Shown here: positions 43,529 to 54,191 of the stretch, piece after piece
Layout of the letters: each line of letters starts with the position of its first letter
Position numbering within the stretch: position 1 is the stretch's first letter
Source: an uncultured Draconibacterium sp.
GTDB taxonomy: Bacteria > Bacteroidota > Bacteroidia > Bacteroidales > Prolixibacteraceae
Assembly: GCF_963675585.1 (NCBI RefSeq)
Contig: NZ_OY776414.1
Span: forward strand, 3,575,001-3,639,000
DNA: 64,000 nucleotides
Direction of reading: 5' to 3'
The notes under the pieces: model-generated
Told to the model about the DNA's origin: nothing
Seen by the model: the letters and a program-made list of their open reading frames with translations, nothing else
Databases searched by the model: none
Position numbers and translations under genes: made by a program

Positions 43529-45319
43529 TTAGCCATTTCGGCTCACCGAATAAATATCTTCAATTAAGTTTTGGTATTTAACGGCAACCATATTTCGTCG
43601 TAATTTAAGTGTTGGCGACAATTCACCTGTAGCAGGCGACCACTCTTCACACACCAGGCGAATACGGCTAATTTGCTCGTGCGAGCCCAGTGTTTTATTT
43701 ATACTTGCCACCTCTTTTTGCATTTTACTTATTACCTCCGGATTTTTAATAAGGTCTTTATTGTCCTCGAAATGGATTTTGTGATCGGCTGCCCAGTCGT
43801 GCAATATTGGGAAGCAGGGAGAAATTAAGGCACTGGCAAATTTTTCGTTGGCGCCAATCACCATCACCTGCTCAATCATATTCGACGACTTCAGTTTGTT
43901 TTCGATCATTTGCGGAGCAATGTATTTTCCTCCCGAAAGTTTGAAAATTTCTTTTTTGCGGTCTGTAATTTTCAGGAATTTATCGTCTTCCAGAATCCCG
44001 ATATCACCGGTATGAAACCAGCCATTTTCATCGATCACCTCGTCGGTCATTTCAGGTGCTTTGTAATACCCTTTCATTACCCCGGGACCTTTACAAAGGA
44101 TTTCGCCATCGTTCGCAATTTTTACTTCATAACCTTCTAAAATCGGACCAACGGTTCCGATCTTCATTTCGTTTAAGGCAGGATTATTAACTGCAATTAC
44201 CGGCGAAGTTTCGGTTAAACCATATCCTTCGAGGTTAAACATTTTTGCCATTCCCAAAACACGGGCAATCTTTGGTTGCAAAGCTGCACCGCCCGAAACA
44301 ACGTAAACAATGTTTCCCCCCAAAGCTTCCCGCCATTTGGAATAAATAAGTTTATCAGCAATTTTTATTTTAAGCGATAAAATAGGACCGTATTTTTTGT
44401 TGTATTCAAAATGGCGTGTCAGGTTTAGCGCCCAAAAATACAGAGCCTTTTTAATCCCGCTTAATTCTTTCCCTTTGGCAACAAAACCATCGTAAACTTT
44501 CTCAAGCAAACGAGGTACTGAATTAAACATGTGTGGTTTTATTTCTTTAATTGCCGAAACAATTTGCGATAAATTTCCTACGTAATAAACGCCCATTCCT
44601 TTGTACTGAAAATGATAGTTTACACTTCGTTCGTACACATGGCAAAGTGGTAAGAAACTTATTACCCGGTGGTCTTTTCCCAAATGGTGCATTTTTGCAT
44701 GGGCAGTAAAATTCGAAACCAGGTTCCGCTGAGTGAGCATAACTCCCTTTGGTACTCCGGTTGTTCCCGATGTATAAATTAAAGTAGCCAGATCATCCGG
44801 TGTAATGGATTTTTTAATTTCTTCAAGCTCCGGTTCAAATTCCTTCCTTTGGGCTTCTCCAAGGTCAAGAATTTCTTTGTAATTTTTTGCACGATCAACT
44901 TCATCAAACGTATACACAATGTCTAAACCATCGAGCATATTTGCCAAAGGCACCAGTTTCTCGTAAAGCTTTCTGTCGCCAAGAATCAGGATTTTAACCT
45001 CGGCATGTTTTAAAATGTATTTGTATTCGTCTTCGCCCAAAGTGGGATAAATGGGAACATGTACTACACCCGTCATGGCCATTCCCATATCGGCAAAATT
45101 CCATTCAGGACGGTTGGTTGTTACTGTGGCTACCTTATCGCCCTTTTTTAATCCCAGTGCCATTAAACCCATCGCAAACTGGTGCGACTTGGTATTGTAC
45201 TCTTCCGTAGAATATGTGTACCATTTCCCATCGTTTTTACCACCCATGGCATCTTTTCGGGGAAATTCATTTAAAGCTCGCTCGAGGATATCAAAAGTGC
45301 GTGTAACTGTCTGTCCCAT
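43529..45319 (-). CDS. long-chain fatty acid-CoA ligase (AMP-forming)
   Basis: 596-aa member of the ANL adenylate-forming family that activates fatty acids with CoA through an acyl-AMP. The P-loop-like motif TLIYTSGTTGVPKGVMLTQ lies near residues 185-203. The A5-like EGYGLTETSPVIAVN near 360, the A7/A8 motifs WFHTGDIGILEDDKFLKITDRKKE near 430 (linker hinge Asp-Arg-Lys), and a C-terminal lysine region are all present. It is closer to FadD15-type enzymes than to FadD of E. coli. Cytoplasmic or membrane-associated. It is a single-gene unit in this window, with no beta-oxidation genes beside it. Confidence 0.94.
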   Translation of the reverse strand: MGQTVTRTFDILERALNEFPRKDAMGGKNDGKWYTYSTEEYNTKSHQFAMGLMALGLKKGDKVATVTTNRPEWNFADMGMAMTGVVHVPIYPTLGEDEYKYILKHAEVKILILGDRKLYEKLVPLANMLDGLDIVYTFDEVDRAKNYKEILDLGEAQRKEFEPELEEIKKSITPDDLATLIYTSGTTGVPKGVMLTQRNLVSNFTAHAKMHHLGKDHRVISFLPLCHVYERSVNYHFQYKGMGVYYVGNLSQIVSAIKEIKPHMFNSVPRLLEKVYDGFVAKGKELSGIKKALYFWALNLTRHFEYNKKYGPILSLKIKIADKLIYSKWREALGGNIVYVVSGGAALQPKIARVLGMAKMFNLEGYGLTETSPVIAVNNPALNEMKIGTVGPILEGYEVKIANDGEILCKGPGVMKGYYKAPEMTDEVIDENGWFHTGDIGILEDDKFLKITDRKKEIFKLSGGKYIAPQMIENKLKSSNMIEQVMVIGANEKFASALISPCFPILHDWAADHKIHFEDNKDLIKNPEVISKMQKEVASINKTLGSHEQISRIRLVCEEWSPATGELSPTLKLRRNMVAVKYQNLIEDIYSVSRNG

Positions 45320-45611
45320 ATTTCAATTTTAAAAAAACAGCGAAATATAAGTGTTTTGTTGCATCACTTTAAATGAAAAGAATGGTGAGATTTACAACAG
45401 TTACTATTTATAACAACTCTAAATAACTACAAAACACTCACTTACTGATAGTTAAGAAATACACTATCGACTTTCGGAGCAATATGTTCTAAATTTTAAA
45501 AAACAACGGGCTCATACGCACAATTTTTTTGCTGAAATAACATGCCTCATTTGTTGCAAAATAAATCTTCAATGACGAAAACACCACATTGTTTCCAACT
45601 TAACCATAAAG
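45320..45611. other. intergenic region upstream of the acyl-CoA ligase
   Basis: 292 bases between the ligase start and the end of the cytochrome c gene. It is A/T-rich. On the minus strand TATATTTC (45342-45349) lies 23-30 bases before the ligase start and resembles a -7 box with the final G replaced. No open frame or RNA gene was recognised. Confidence 0.4.
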
Positions 45612-47291
45612 CTACTCCAGAGTGTTTTCCTTTTCGTATTTTGAATTTTTAATGTAGGCCCAAATCATTAAACCGGCCAGCAAAACAATAGCTCCCGGCA
45701 CGGCAGGATTAACGCCATCGGCAACACCTTTACCATACGAATGCAATCCGGTGAGGTAATAATTTACACCAAAGTAGGTCATCATTACTGAAGCAAAACT
45801 GATTATTGATGCCACATTGTAATTGTAAATGCCTTTTAACGATGGAATTAAACGCATATGTACAACAAACGAATAAATAAGCACAGTTATCAGCGACCAG
45901 GTTTCTTTTGGATCCCAGCCCCAGTAACGTCCCCAACTTTCGTTGGCCCAAATACCCCCCAGAAAAGTTCCAATGGTAAGGAAATACAATCCTACGGTGG
46001 CAGACATTTCGTTAATGGTAGTAAGCTGGTCGATAAATCCGGTAACTTTTACCTGATTTCTGCTGTTTCGCATTACAATTAAAATCATAACCAAAACTCC
46101 AAGAAACATACTAAGCCCAATAAAACCATAACTTGCCGTAATTACCGCCACATGAATGGTGAGCCAATAGGATTTTAACACCGGAACCAGGTTCGTAACT
46201 TCGGGACTCATCCAACTTAAATGAGCCACAAACAAGGCAATACCTGATAAGAAAGCCGCAGTACCAACTACCATTGGATATTTTCGTCCAAAAATCAGTC
46301 CGGCCAACATGGCAGCCCAGGCCACATACACAACCGACTCGTAACCATTACTCCACGGAGCATGTCCGGAAATGTACCAGCGAAGAATTAATCCAATAGT
46401 ATGCACTAAAAACAATAGAACGATTAAGCCAAAGAAAGAATAGCGCAGAATATGCGGCAGTTGTTTTTGCCGGAATATATTCACGAAAAGCACAAACAAC
46501 AGTAAAAATCCAAAAAGTAAGTAGAATGGAAAAATTCGTTTAAACGGATTTACTTTATTGAACGTGATTTCAGCTCTCTTTTTCGAATCGGACGGCAACA
46601 AATCTGAGCCGTATTTAATTTGAAAATTGCCCACAGCATCTAATACCTGAACGGCATCGGAAGAATTGTTTTCTACAATGGATTGTATGAGCAACTGAAA
46701 TCCGCTTTTTATAAAAATGGAATCGCCGGCAGTATATTCTTCCGCCTGTGCTCCGGGTGTGTACCAGGTATCTTCTTTTTGTTCGCGTGGAAACAGGTGA
46801 AACAACGATCCCTGAAAGACCATAAAACAAATATTCACACGCTCGTCTACATAAATGTATTCCTTTTCAACCCGATTACGAAATGCCGGTGTTTTTGCAT
46901 AAGCTGCCCGAACTGCTTCTGAAATTTTATAATTTCCCTGCTCGTCGAAAAGCGACTGAATGGTGATGAATTTGTTTTGTGCCCCTAAAATTGATTCCAG
47001 TGTAGAATTAGACACTTTAATAATTGGTAGGGTTTGCCAAATTTCAGGATGCGCGATCATGCTTAAAACAACTTCGTCGGATGATTTGCCATACAACGAT
47101 GCTTTTTTGCTGACTTTACGCACAATTTCGCTGGTTAAAGTAGAAACCGGCTCAATTCTTCCATCAACACCCTGCACCCACAACTCACTAAATTCAGTTA
47201 CAACATTGTCGTCAATATCCGGAATAATGGCTTCCATTCCGCCTTGTGCCGAACTTTGGTACGACAAACCTCCCAAAAGTAAAATTGCCAA
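45612..47291 (-). pseudogene. ccsA: CcsA-like C-terminal part of a ResB-CcsA (CcsBA) gene, separated by a frameshift
   Basis: C-terminal heme-handling part of a cytochrome c maturation synthetase, read as 559 codons from TTG 47291. The region has the periplasmic module (VQGVDGRIEPVSTLTSEIVRKVS) and multiple membrane helices. The WWD motif is in GGIWANESWGRYWGWDPKETW, with HMRLIPSLKG histidines around it. The TTG start falls inside what looks like a continuous membrane segment (KTVLAILLLGGLSYQSS). The preceding frame (47292-48204) runs directly into it through a six-A run (47297-47302), so the TTG start is probably an artefact of a broken gene. Full restored length is about 1020 aa. Confidence 0.82.
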
Positions 47292-47296
47292 TACTG

Positions 47297-48273
47297 TTTT
47301 TTACGGAATTCTCTTTTAGACGCCGAACCAAATACTGGAAATATGATCCTTTATTTACCAGCGACGAAATAAATCCTATAATCATTAAAGCATATCCCAA
47401 ATATGAAATCCACGTTCCCCAAAAATCATGATTTACCGAAAGGATGGTTCCCTGCTCGTCCATATCGTATGACGATTGAAAGAATTTATATCCGCGATGA
47501 TTTAGTGTATTATTCATAAAAATACGAATGTTCTGATCAATCCCTTTTCCTTCGTCTTTTAATGTTACTTCGCTGGCAAACGACGATGGCGACTGCGATC
47601 CGGGATAACGCTCAAGTTGAAAATCATTCAGATGAATACTAAACGGCACCGACAAAGGCAATGCACCGTAAGCAAGTTTTAGTGTTCCATTTCCAAGCGG
47701 AATACGAAGTGTATCCGGCTCAACTCCTGAGTGCCCGAACACAGGTACAACTTGTTTTTTAATTCCATCCGAAATTTGAATCATTACGGCATCTTCACGC
47801 GTTTCAACCTGACTTTTAACCGCAGTAAATGTAGCTTTTGGCATAAAACTCCGGATTAAAAACCGGAAATCGCCATAACCATACAAAAACATTGGTTTTA
47901 CCGGAATGGTATCGCCAGCCGGGAAAGAAACAGTTTCCTGTGTTGCCATTGTGGTTTCTTCCAACTGTGCAAACGAAGTCATAAAAAGCTGATCGCCCTG
48001 CCTGAAAAAGTTAACCACTCTGGTATCATTTACTTCAAATCCGGCTGTAAAACCCGGATAATCCAAAGCCTCTCCTTTTCGGAAAGAGTAGGATTGCATT
48101 CCTTGTACTCCGGGCGCCGAAAATACAAAATCGATTACCGCTTCGCCGGTTTCTGAAGCAATTGCTTTTCGCTCAGCCTCTTTTATATAACCAACCGCTT
48201 TCACTTTTACGGTTTGTCCGTTTACATCAAATTTTGCTGCAAATTGTTTGGGTGTAAGTTCCGAAAAACGAAC
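47297..48273 (-). pseudogene. ccsB: ResB-like middle part of the same ResB-CcsA gene, frameshifted on both sides
   Basis: Read from the ATG at 48204 this is 330 aa, but the in-frame sequence extends upstream to the eight-A run at 48274-48281. The ResB-type periplasmic domain (for example EVNDTRVVNFFRQGDQLF and DTIPVKPMFLYG) is followed by the membrane segment HDFWGTWISYLGYALMIIGFI. After residue about 300 the frame ends in non-homologous sequence past the six-A run. It is the middle of the haem-transport protein CcsBA and would not work alone. The joined frame reads through when one A is removed from each run. Confidence 0.8.
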
Positions 48274-48676
48274 TTTTTTTTACCTTTTCCTGATTTTCAA
48301 ATCCGGCATAAAAGTAATCGTTGGACGACAGAATAAAATTTGCACTTTGATTTTCGCGAATATGCATCACTCCTTCGAAACTAAAAAAGCGGGTAACCGC
48401 AGCACCCAAAATCATTACAATAAATGCGATATGAAACAAACCAAGTGTGAACCTTCGTCGGGTAAAAAATTTATACTTAACCAGGTTGTTTAACAGGTTT
48501 AAGGCAAACAAAGCCCAAAGAGCTTCGAACCAACGCGTGTTGTAAACCAGCGCCCGTGCGGTGGATGTTCCGTAACTGCTTTCAACAAAAGTGGCAATGG
48601 CCATTGAAAAAGCAAGCGCTAAAAATAGAAATGCCATAACAGGCAAAGAAGTTATAAAGGAATACAATTTCTTCAT
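48227..48676 (-). pseudogene. ccsB: N-terminal fragment of a ResB-CcsA cytochrome c biogenesis gene
   Basis: 149-codon start of the same gene, from ATG 48676. Two membrane helices (LPVMAFLFLALAFSMAIATFVE and FHIAFIVMILGAAVTRFF) and the ResB-type start SYGTSTARALVYNTRWFEALWALFALNLLNNL are present. After FENQEKVKK the frame leaves the homologous sequence at the eight-A run (48274-48281) and stops at 48227. Restoring the frame there joins it to KVRFSELTPKQF and the middle part. It is either a true pseudogene, a slippage-read gene or a sequencing artefact. Confidence 0.8.
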
Positions 48677-48785
48677 TGCAATTTGAAATTTAGTCGGAAG
48701 TCAGAAGCCCGAAGCCCGAAAGTTTTATCGAGGCTGAAAATAGTTCTTATTTAGATTAATTCCAAAAAAAGAATAAAAACAAAAA

Positions 48786-48818
48786 ACCCGTTCCTTATCG
48801 TTAAAATAAGAAACGGGT
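48786..48818 (-). terminator. terminator of alaS
   Basis: On the minus strand ACCCGTT (48812-48818) pairs with AACGGGT (48786-48792), extended by CTTAT/ATAAG across one mismatch, followed by a run of T interrupted by G and then more T. It lies 60 bases after the alaS stop. Confidence 0.8.
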
Positions 48819-48832
48819 ATTCGAATTTAAAT

Positions 48833-48867
48833 TAGTCATACTCTCACTCAAAGTGAGGGTATGACTA
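48833..48867. repeat. long near-perfect inverted repeat after alaS
   Basis: Sixteen bases at 48833-48848 (TAGTCATACTCTCACT) pair with 48852-48867 with one G-T wobble and a three-base loop. It has no T tail, so it is not a simple terminator. A second terminator-like hairpin follows on the minus strand. Confidence 0.6.
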
Positions 48868-48878
48868 GTGTATTTTGT

Positions 48879-51500
48879 TTATTGCAGAAATGAAAGCGCT
48901 TTTTCGATTGCAGCTTCCAACCCACTTACATCTTTTCCTCCGGCAGTTGCGTAGAAAGGCTGGCCACCGCCACCTCCTTTTATTTCTTTTCCTGCTTCGC
49001 GAACAATCTGACCGGCGTTTAACCCTTTTTCGGCAACTATATTATCCGAAATCATAATTGTAAGATTGGGTTTGCCATCTACCTCGGCACCAATTACCAG
49101 GAATAAATCGTCCACTTCACCCTTTAACTGAAAAGCTAAATCTTTAACCAAGGCCGCATTTTCAATACTTATTTTGTCGGCAATGATATTTACGCCGCGC
49201 TCCATCAAAATTTTACTTTTTAAGTTGGCTTTTACGATTTTCAGATTTTCGCGTTGGAAATTTTCAATCTGTTTCGAAAGCTCCGAATTTTGTTTGCTCA
49301 GTGTTACAACACTTCCCAATACATCTTTCGATCCTTTTAATGCATCTTTAATACTTTCCAATAAATCAAGCTGATCGTTGATGTATTTTTCGGCACGTGC
49401 TGCAGTAATGGCTTCAATACGACGCACACCGGCTGCAATGGCACTTTCCGAAACAATTTTCAACATTCCGATCTGGCCGGTTGCACCAACGTGCGTTCCA
49501 CCACACAATTCAACTGATTCGCCAAACTTAATTACGCGCACTGCATCGCCATATTTTTCGCCAAAAAGCATCATTGCGCCACTTTCTTTTGCAGCTTCAA
49601 TTGGCATAGCTCTGTTTTCTTCCAGAACCGAATTCAGACGAATTTTTTCGTTTACAATTTTTTCCACTTTTTTAATTTCCTTATCGCTCAATTTCTGAAA
49701 ATGAGAAAAGTCGAAACGCAGGTGATCGGCATTTACCAGCGATCCCTTTTGTTCAACATGTGTACCAAGCACTTCGCGTAAAGCAGCGTGCAACAAGTGG
49801 GTTGCAGTGTGGTTATTTGCAATATTGGTGCGACGGTTTGTATTTACAACTGCTGTAAAATATTCTTCCGGATTTTCAGGTAATTTTTCAACCAGGTGTA
49901 CAATCAGGTTATTTTCTTTTTGTGTATCGAAGATCGATGTTTTTACACCTTCAAACTCGATGTAACCGGTGTCGCCAACCTGACCTCCCGATTCGCCATA
50001 AAACGGAGTCTGATCGAAAACCAACTGGAAAAATGATTTTTTCTTTTGAGTCACTTTTCGGTAGCGCGAAATACGTATTTCCGCCTCTAGTTTATCGTAT
50101 CCTAAAAATTCAGTCTGTTCAATTTTGCGCAATTCCACCCAATCATCGGTTTCCTGTGCTGCCGCATTTCTCGACCGGTCTTTTTGAGCCTGCATTTCTA
50201 CTGCAAAACCTTTTTCATCTACACCTAAACCATTTTCGCGTGTAATCAGTTCGGTTAAATCCAAAGGAAATCCAAAAGTATCATACAATACAAAAGCATC
50301 TTTCCCTTCAATCTGTGTAAGACTATCTTTTTTGGCTTTTGCAATTATATCATCCAACAATTTAATACCTGTTGAAAGAGTACGTAAGAATGATTCTTCT
50401 TCTTCCTTAATTACTTTTTCAATTAATTGTTGCTGACTAACCAACTCGGCGAAAGCATCGCCCATATTTTGTTTTAATGCTTCTACCAACCGGTACATAA
50501 ACGCCTCTTTAAATCCGAGGAAAGTATAACCGTAACGAACGGCGCGGCGCAAAATACGACGAATTACATAACCGGCTTTGTTGTTCGATGGCAACTGTCC
50601 GTCGGCAATGGCAAAAGCAACTGCACGCAAGTGGTCGGCAATAACACGCATGGCAATGTCTGCTTTTTCCTCTTCTCCATATTTTTTATTGCATAATTTT
50701 CCAAGTTCAGCAATTGTGTTCTGAAAAACATCGGTATCGTAATTCGATTGAACACCTTGTAATACCATACACAAACGCTCGAAACCCATTCCGGTATCCA
50801 CATGTTTGTCGGGCAAATTCTCCAGACTTCCGTTTGCTTTTCGGTTAAACTGAATAAATACCAGATTCCAGATTTCAATTACCTGCGGATGATCCATGTT
50901 TACCAGGTCTTTTCCGGGCACTTTTGCACGTTCTTCTTCCGAACGAATATCAACATGCACTTCCGAACATGGTCCGCAAGGTCCGGTTTCACCCATTTCC
51001 CAAAAGTTGTCCTTTTTATTTCCGTTAAGAATCCGGTCTTTGGGTAAATATTGTTCCCAGTAACCGGCAGCTTCGTTATCGCGCTCCTGATTATCATCGG
51101 CACTTCCTTCAAAAACGGTAGCATACAAACGGTCTTCCGAAATTCCCATGTTGGTTACCAAAAATTCCCAGGCCCAGTCAATGGCTTCCTTTTTAAAATA
51201 ATCGCCAAACGACCAGTTTCCAAGCATCTCGAACATGGTATGATGATAAGTATCCAAACCAACTTCTTCCAGGTCGTTGTGCTTTCCCGAAACACGCAAA
51301 CACTTCTGAGTATCGGCAACACGAGGGTATTTAACGGGTTCATTTCCTAAAAACTGATCTTTGAACTGGTTCATCCCCGCATTGGTAAACATTAGTGTTG
51401 GATCGCCCTTCACAACCATGGGTGCCGAGTTAACAATCTGGTGTTCTTTCTCGGTAAAAAAGTCGAGAAAAGCTTTACGTATCTCCTTAGAAGTCTTCAT
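48879..51500 (-). CDS. alaS: alanyl-tRNA synthetase
   Basis: Charges tRNA-Ala, 873 aa, full length for the family. The class II catalytic core opens with [24 protein letters not shown]. The editing domain has [17 protein letters not shown] (His pair) near residue 560 and [17 protein letters not shown] near 665. The C-Ala domain near residues 730-873 ends [20 protein letters not shown]. The ATG start at 51500 is normal. A divergent intergenic region separates it from the M23 peptidase gene. Confidence 0.97.
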   Translation of the reverse strand: MKTSKEIRKAFLDFFTEKEHQIVNSAPMVVKGDPTLMFTNAGMNQFKDQFLGNEPVKYPRVADTQKCLRVSGKHNDLEEVGLDTYHHTMFEMLGNWSFGDYFKKEAIDWAWEFLVTNMGISEDRLYATVFEGSADDNQERDNEAAGYWEQYLPKDRILNGNKKDNFWEMGETGPCGPCSEVHVDIRSEEERAKVPGKDLVNMDHPQVIEIWNLVFIQFNRKANGSLENLPDKHVDTGMGFERLCMVLQGVQSNYDTDVFQNTIAELGKLCNKKYGEEEKADIAMRVIADHLRAVAFAIADGQLPSNNKAGYVIRRILRRAVRYGYTFLGFKEAFMYRLVEALKQNMGDAFAELVSQQQLIEKVIKEEEESFLRTLSTGIKLLDDIIAKAKKDSLTQIEGKDAFVLYDTFGFPLDLTELITRENGLGVDEKGFAVEMQAQKDRSRNAAAQETDDWVELRKIEQTEFLGYDKLEAEIRISRYRKVTQKKKSFFQLVFDQTPFYGESGGQVGDTGYIEFEGVKTSIFDTQKENNLIVHLVEKLPENPEEYFTAVVNTNRRTNIANNHTATHLLHAALREVLGTHVEQKGSLVNADHLRFDFSHFQKLSDKEIKKVEKIVNEKIRLNSVLEENRAMPIEAAKESGAMMLFGEKYGDAVRVIKFGESVELCGGTHVGATGQIGMLKIVSESAIAAGVRRIEAITAARAEKYINDQLDLLESIKDALKGSKDVLGSVVTLSKQNSELSKQIENFQRENLKIVKANLKSKILMERGVNIIADKISIENAALVKDLAFQLKGEVDDLFLVIGAEVDGKPNLTIMISDNIVAEKGLNAGQIVREAGKEIKGGGGGQPFYATAGGKDVSGLEAAIEKALSFLQ

Positions 51501-51580
51501 TTTCCGTCTGTGTATTTTATAATTCTGTTAAAAAAATCTAATGCAAAGAAAACAAATTCACTGTTTATGAGTTAATTACT

Positions 51581-51588
51581 TATCTTTG
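51581..51588 (+). promoter_or_regulatory. -7 box of the M23 peptidase gene (TATCTTTG)
   Basis: TATCTTTG followed by CGC fits TAnnTTTG. It lies 91 bases before the ATG at 51679, leaving an untranslated leader of about 80 bases with no recognised structure. Confidence 0.45.
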
Positions 51589-51678
51589 CGCGATGAAAAA
51601 TCACGATTTTTTAAATTCCTGCAAAGTTATAGGATTTAATTAATCATTTTTAGAAACAGAAAAAAAACTGGCCTTTCT

Positions 51679-52659
51679 ATGGCAAAGAAAAAATATAAGT
51701 TTAATCCGGACACCCTCAGTTACGAAAGTGTAGGCCTAACCTGGAAGTCGAAATTATGGAAGGTAGTAACTTATTTTTCGAGTAGTTTGGCGCTTGCTTT
51801 AATTATGGTTGTAGTGTTCGTTAACTTTTACGAAACGCCTAAATCAAAAGCCTTAAAGCGGGAGAATAAACAATTACTTACGCAATACGAGTTGCTGTCG
51901 AAAGATTTAAACAAAATTGAAGGCGTATTAACTGAACTACAACAACGCGACGACAATATTTACCGTGTTATTTTTGAGGCAGAACCAATTCCTTCAACGG
52001 TGCGTAAAGCCGGTTTTGGAGGAGCAAATAAATACTCTCATCTTGAAAATCTGAACAATGCAGAGCTGGTTATTGCAACTGCGAGCAAATTAGATGTAAT
52101 TTCAAAAGAGGCCTATATTCAGTCGAAATCATACGATGAAGTATTAGAACTTGCTTTAAATAAAGAAAAAATGCTGGCTGCATTACCGGCCATTCAACCC
52201 ATTACCAACAAAGACCTGAAACGGATTTCAAGTGGTTGGGGATACCGTATACACCCCATTTACAAAGTGCGGAAAATGCACTGGGGACAAGACTTTACAG
52301 CACCGGTTGGAACGCCTGTTTTTGCTACCGGAGACGGTGTAATTGAGGACATTCAGGGTTCTAAAAGAAGCAGAGTAGGATTGGGATTGAACATTAAAAT
52401 GGACCATGGTTTCGGTTACGAAACGGTTTATGGTCATTTAAGCGGATTTAATGTAAAACGCGGACAAAAAGTTAAACGTGGCGAAATAATTGGCTACGTA
52501 GGAAGTTCTGGCGGTTCTACAGCTCCTCACCTTCATTACGAAGTGCATAAAAACGGCAAAAAAGTAAATCCGGCTTATTATTTATTTAAAGACCTAACTC
52601 CACAGGAATACGATAAAATGATCGCTATTTCTTCGAATATCGGTCAGTCGCTGGATTAA
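51679..52659 (+). CDS. M23-family metallopeptidase (membrane-anchored)
   Basis: 326-aa envelope protein. A basic N-terminus precedes one membrane helix (about 33-50; YFSSSLALALIMVVVFVNF). A coiled-coil stretch follows (about 58-95). The C-terminal M23 domain (about 180-300) has HWGQDFTAPVGTPV (zinc His and Asp), GFGYETVYGHLSGF and HLHYEVHKNGK (HxH). M23 enzymes cut peptidoglycan cross-bridges and act at the cell wall. It lies before the MerR-type gene on the same strand with a 63-base gap, so the start of a new unit is possible. Confidence 0.93.
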   Translation: MAKKKYKFNPDTLSYESVGLTWKSKLWKVVTYFSSSLALALIMVVVFVNFYETPKSKALKRENKQLLTQYELLSKDLNKIEGVLTELQQRDDNIYRVIFEAEPIPSTVRKAGFGGANKYSHLENLNNAELVIATASKLDVISKEAYIQSKSYDEVLELALNKEKMLAALPAIQPITNKDLKRISSGWGYRIHPIYKVRKMHWGQDFTAPVGTPVFATGDGVIEDIQGSKRSRVGLGLNIKMDHGFGYETVYGHLSGFNVKRGQKVKRGEIIGYVGSSGGSTAPHLHYEVHKNGKKVNPAYYLFKDLTPQEYDKMIAISSNIGQSLD

Positions 52660-52722
52660 TTTTCATTAGCTTTTTAATCAAGGTTTTATTATTTTTCCCT
52701 CGTAAATAAGAACAGAAAAATT

Positions 52723-53076
52723 GTGCCCTACAAAAAGCCCAAAATAGAAAAGATTTACTATACCATTGGAGAAGTGGCCAAAATGATGGATGTGGGAACT
52801 CCTACAATTCGATATTGGGAAAATGAGTTTGAAGCGTTGAAGCCATTCAAAAACAAAAAGGGCAACCGGATGTTTACTCCAGAGGACATTGAAACAGTTC
52901 GCTTTATTCATTACCTGGTAAAAACGCGCGGACTAACAATTAAAGGGGCAAAAAAGAAATTAAAAGAAAACCGTACTGAAACAATCGACAATTACGAAAT
53001 TGTTAAGCGACTGGAAGATATAAAACAAGAGTTAATAGAAATTCGGGACGGATTAAACGCGAATGACAAAGATTAA
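52723..53076 (+). CDS. MerR-family transcriptional regulator
   Basis: 117-aa DNA-binding protein with an N-terminal MerR winged helix (residues about 12-80; YTIGEVAKMMDVGTPTIRYWENEFEALKPFKNKKGNRMFTPEDI). A short coiled-coil tail without a metal- or drug-binding domain follows. GTG start at 52723; no ATG is in place before the helix-turn-helix. It overlaps the NIF3 gene by 14 bases, so the two are translated together. Target unknown. Confidence 0.9.
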   Translation: MPYKKPKIEKIYYTIGEVAKMMDVGTPTIRYWENEFEALKPFKNKKGNRMFTPEDIETVRFIHYLVKTRGLTIKGAKKKLKENRTETIDNYEIVKRLEDIKQELIEIRDGLNANDKD

Positions 53077-54160
53077 AAACATAAGTAGCTTTTTCGAAAA
53101 TCTGGCACCACTGCAGTTGCAAGAGTCATATGATAATGCCGGTTTAATTGTTGGCGATTATAATGCCGAAGTAGACACGGTGCTGGTAACTCTCGATGTT
53201 ACTGAGGAAGTGATTGATGAAGCCATTCGTAAAAAAGCAGGTCTAATAGTAGCCCACCATCCTATTGTTTTTTCGGGTCTAAAAAAAATTACCGGCAAAA
53301 ATTATGTGGAACGCACACTTTTAAAAGCCATTAAAAACGACATCGCCATTTATGCGGCTCATACAAACCTCGACAGTGTTGAGGGTGGTGTTAACGGAAA
53401 AATATGTGAAAAACTTGGCCTCGAAAATTGTAAAATATTGCAGCCGGCAGGCGGACAGTTAAAAAAACTGGTAACCTTTATTCCGGTTGAACAGGCCCCA
53501 CAAGTGCGTGAAGCTGTATTTGCTGCCGGAGCCGGAAACATTGGCAATTACGATTCGTGCGGATTCGACATGGAAGGCAAAGGAACTTTCAGAGGAAACG
53601 AACTTACAAATCCTTTTGTTGGAGAGAAAGGAGAAATACATACCGAAAAAGAAATTCGCTTTGAAACCATTTTCCCGGCATACATTCAAGGTAAAGTGAT
53701 CAGCGCCCTCCTAAATGCTCATCCTTACGAAGAAGTTGCCTACGATATTTATTCGCTCGACAACAAATTTAACAAAGTGGGGATGGGAATGATCGGTACG
53801 CTGCCGGAAGAGAAAAACGAGACCGATTTCCTGCAGCAATTAAAATCAACATTTAATACCGGAGTGATAAAACATACTGCTTTAAAAAACAAAAAAGTTA
53901 AAAAAGTGGCGGTTTGCGGAGGCGCCGGCTCATTCCTTCTATACCAGGCAATTGCAGCCGGAGCAGATGTTTTTGTGAGCGGTGACTTTAAATACCATCA
54001 GTTTTTTGATGCAGAAAATAAAATAGTTATTGCAGATATCGGACATTTTGAGAGTGAACAATTCACTAAAGAACTTTTTTATGAGTTACTTACGAAAAAT
54101 TTCCCTAAATTTGCAATCCATTTGTCAGAGGTGAGTACCAACCCGGTTTTTTACTTCTGA
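53063..54160 (+). CDS. NIF3-family (Nif3-like dinuclear metal centre hexameric) protein
   Basis: 365 aa, with the NIF3 domain split by an inserted middle domain. The N-terminal part has IVAHHPIVFSGLKKITG (metal-binding HH near residue 65) and YAAHTNLD. The insertion (about 140-240) is of the YqfO/CutA-like kind and includes LLNAHPYEEVAYDIYSLD. The C-terminal NIF3 half has VAVCGGAGSFLLYQAIAAGADVFVSGDFKYHQFF and ADIGHFESEQ. Members are annotated as GTP cyclohydrolase I type 2, but the true reaction is unclear. It overlaps the MerR gene and lies 31 bases before the zinc-ribbon gene, a frequent Bacteroidota order. Confidence 0.92.
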   Translation: MTKIKNISSFFENLAPLQLQESYDNAGLIVGDYNAEVDTVLVTLDVTEEVIDEAIRKKAGLIVAHHPIVFSGLKKITGKNYVERTLLKAIKNDIAIYAAHTNLDSVEGGVNGKICEKLGLENCKILQPAGGQLKKLVTFIPVEQAPQVREAVFAAGAGNIGNYDSCGFDMEGKGTFRGNELTNPFVGEKGEIHTEKEIRFETIFPAYIQGKVISALLNAHPYEEVAYDIYSLDNKFNKVGMGMIGTLPEEKNETDFLQQLKSTFNTGVIKHTALKNKKVKKVAVCGGAGSFLLYQAIAAGADVFVSGDFKYHQFFDAENKIVIADIGHFESEQFTKELFYELLTKNFPKFAIHLSEVSTNPVFYF

Positions 54161-54191
54161 TTTTTTAGTTTGAAATTAATAATTTAGAGCG

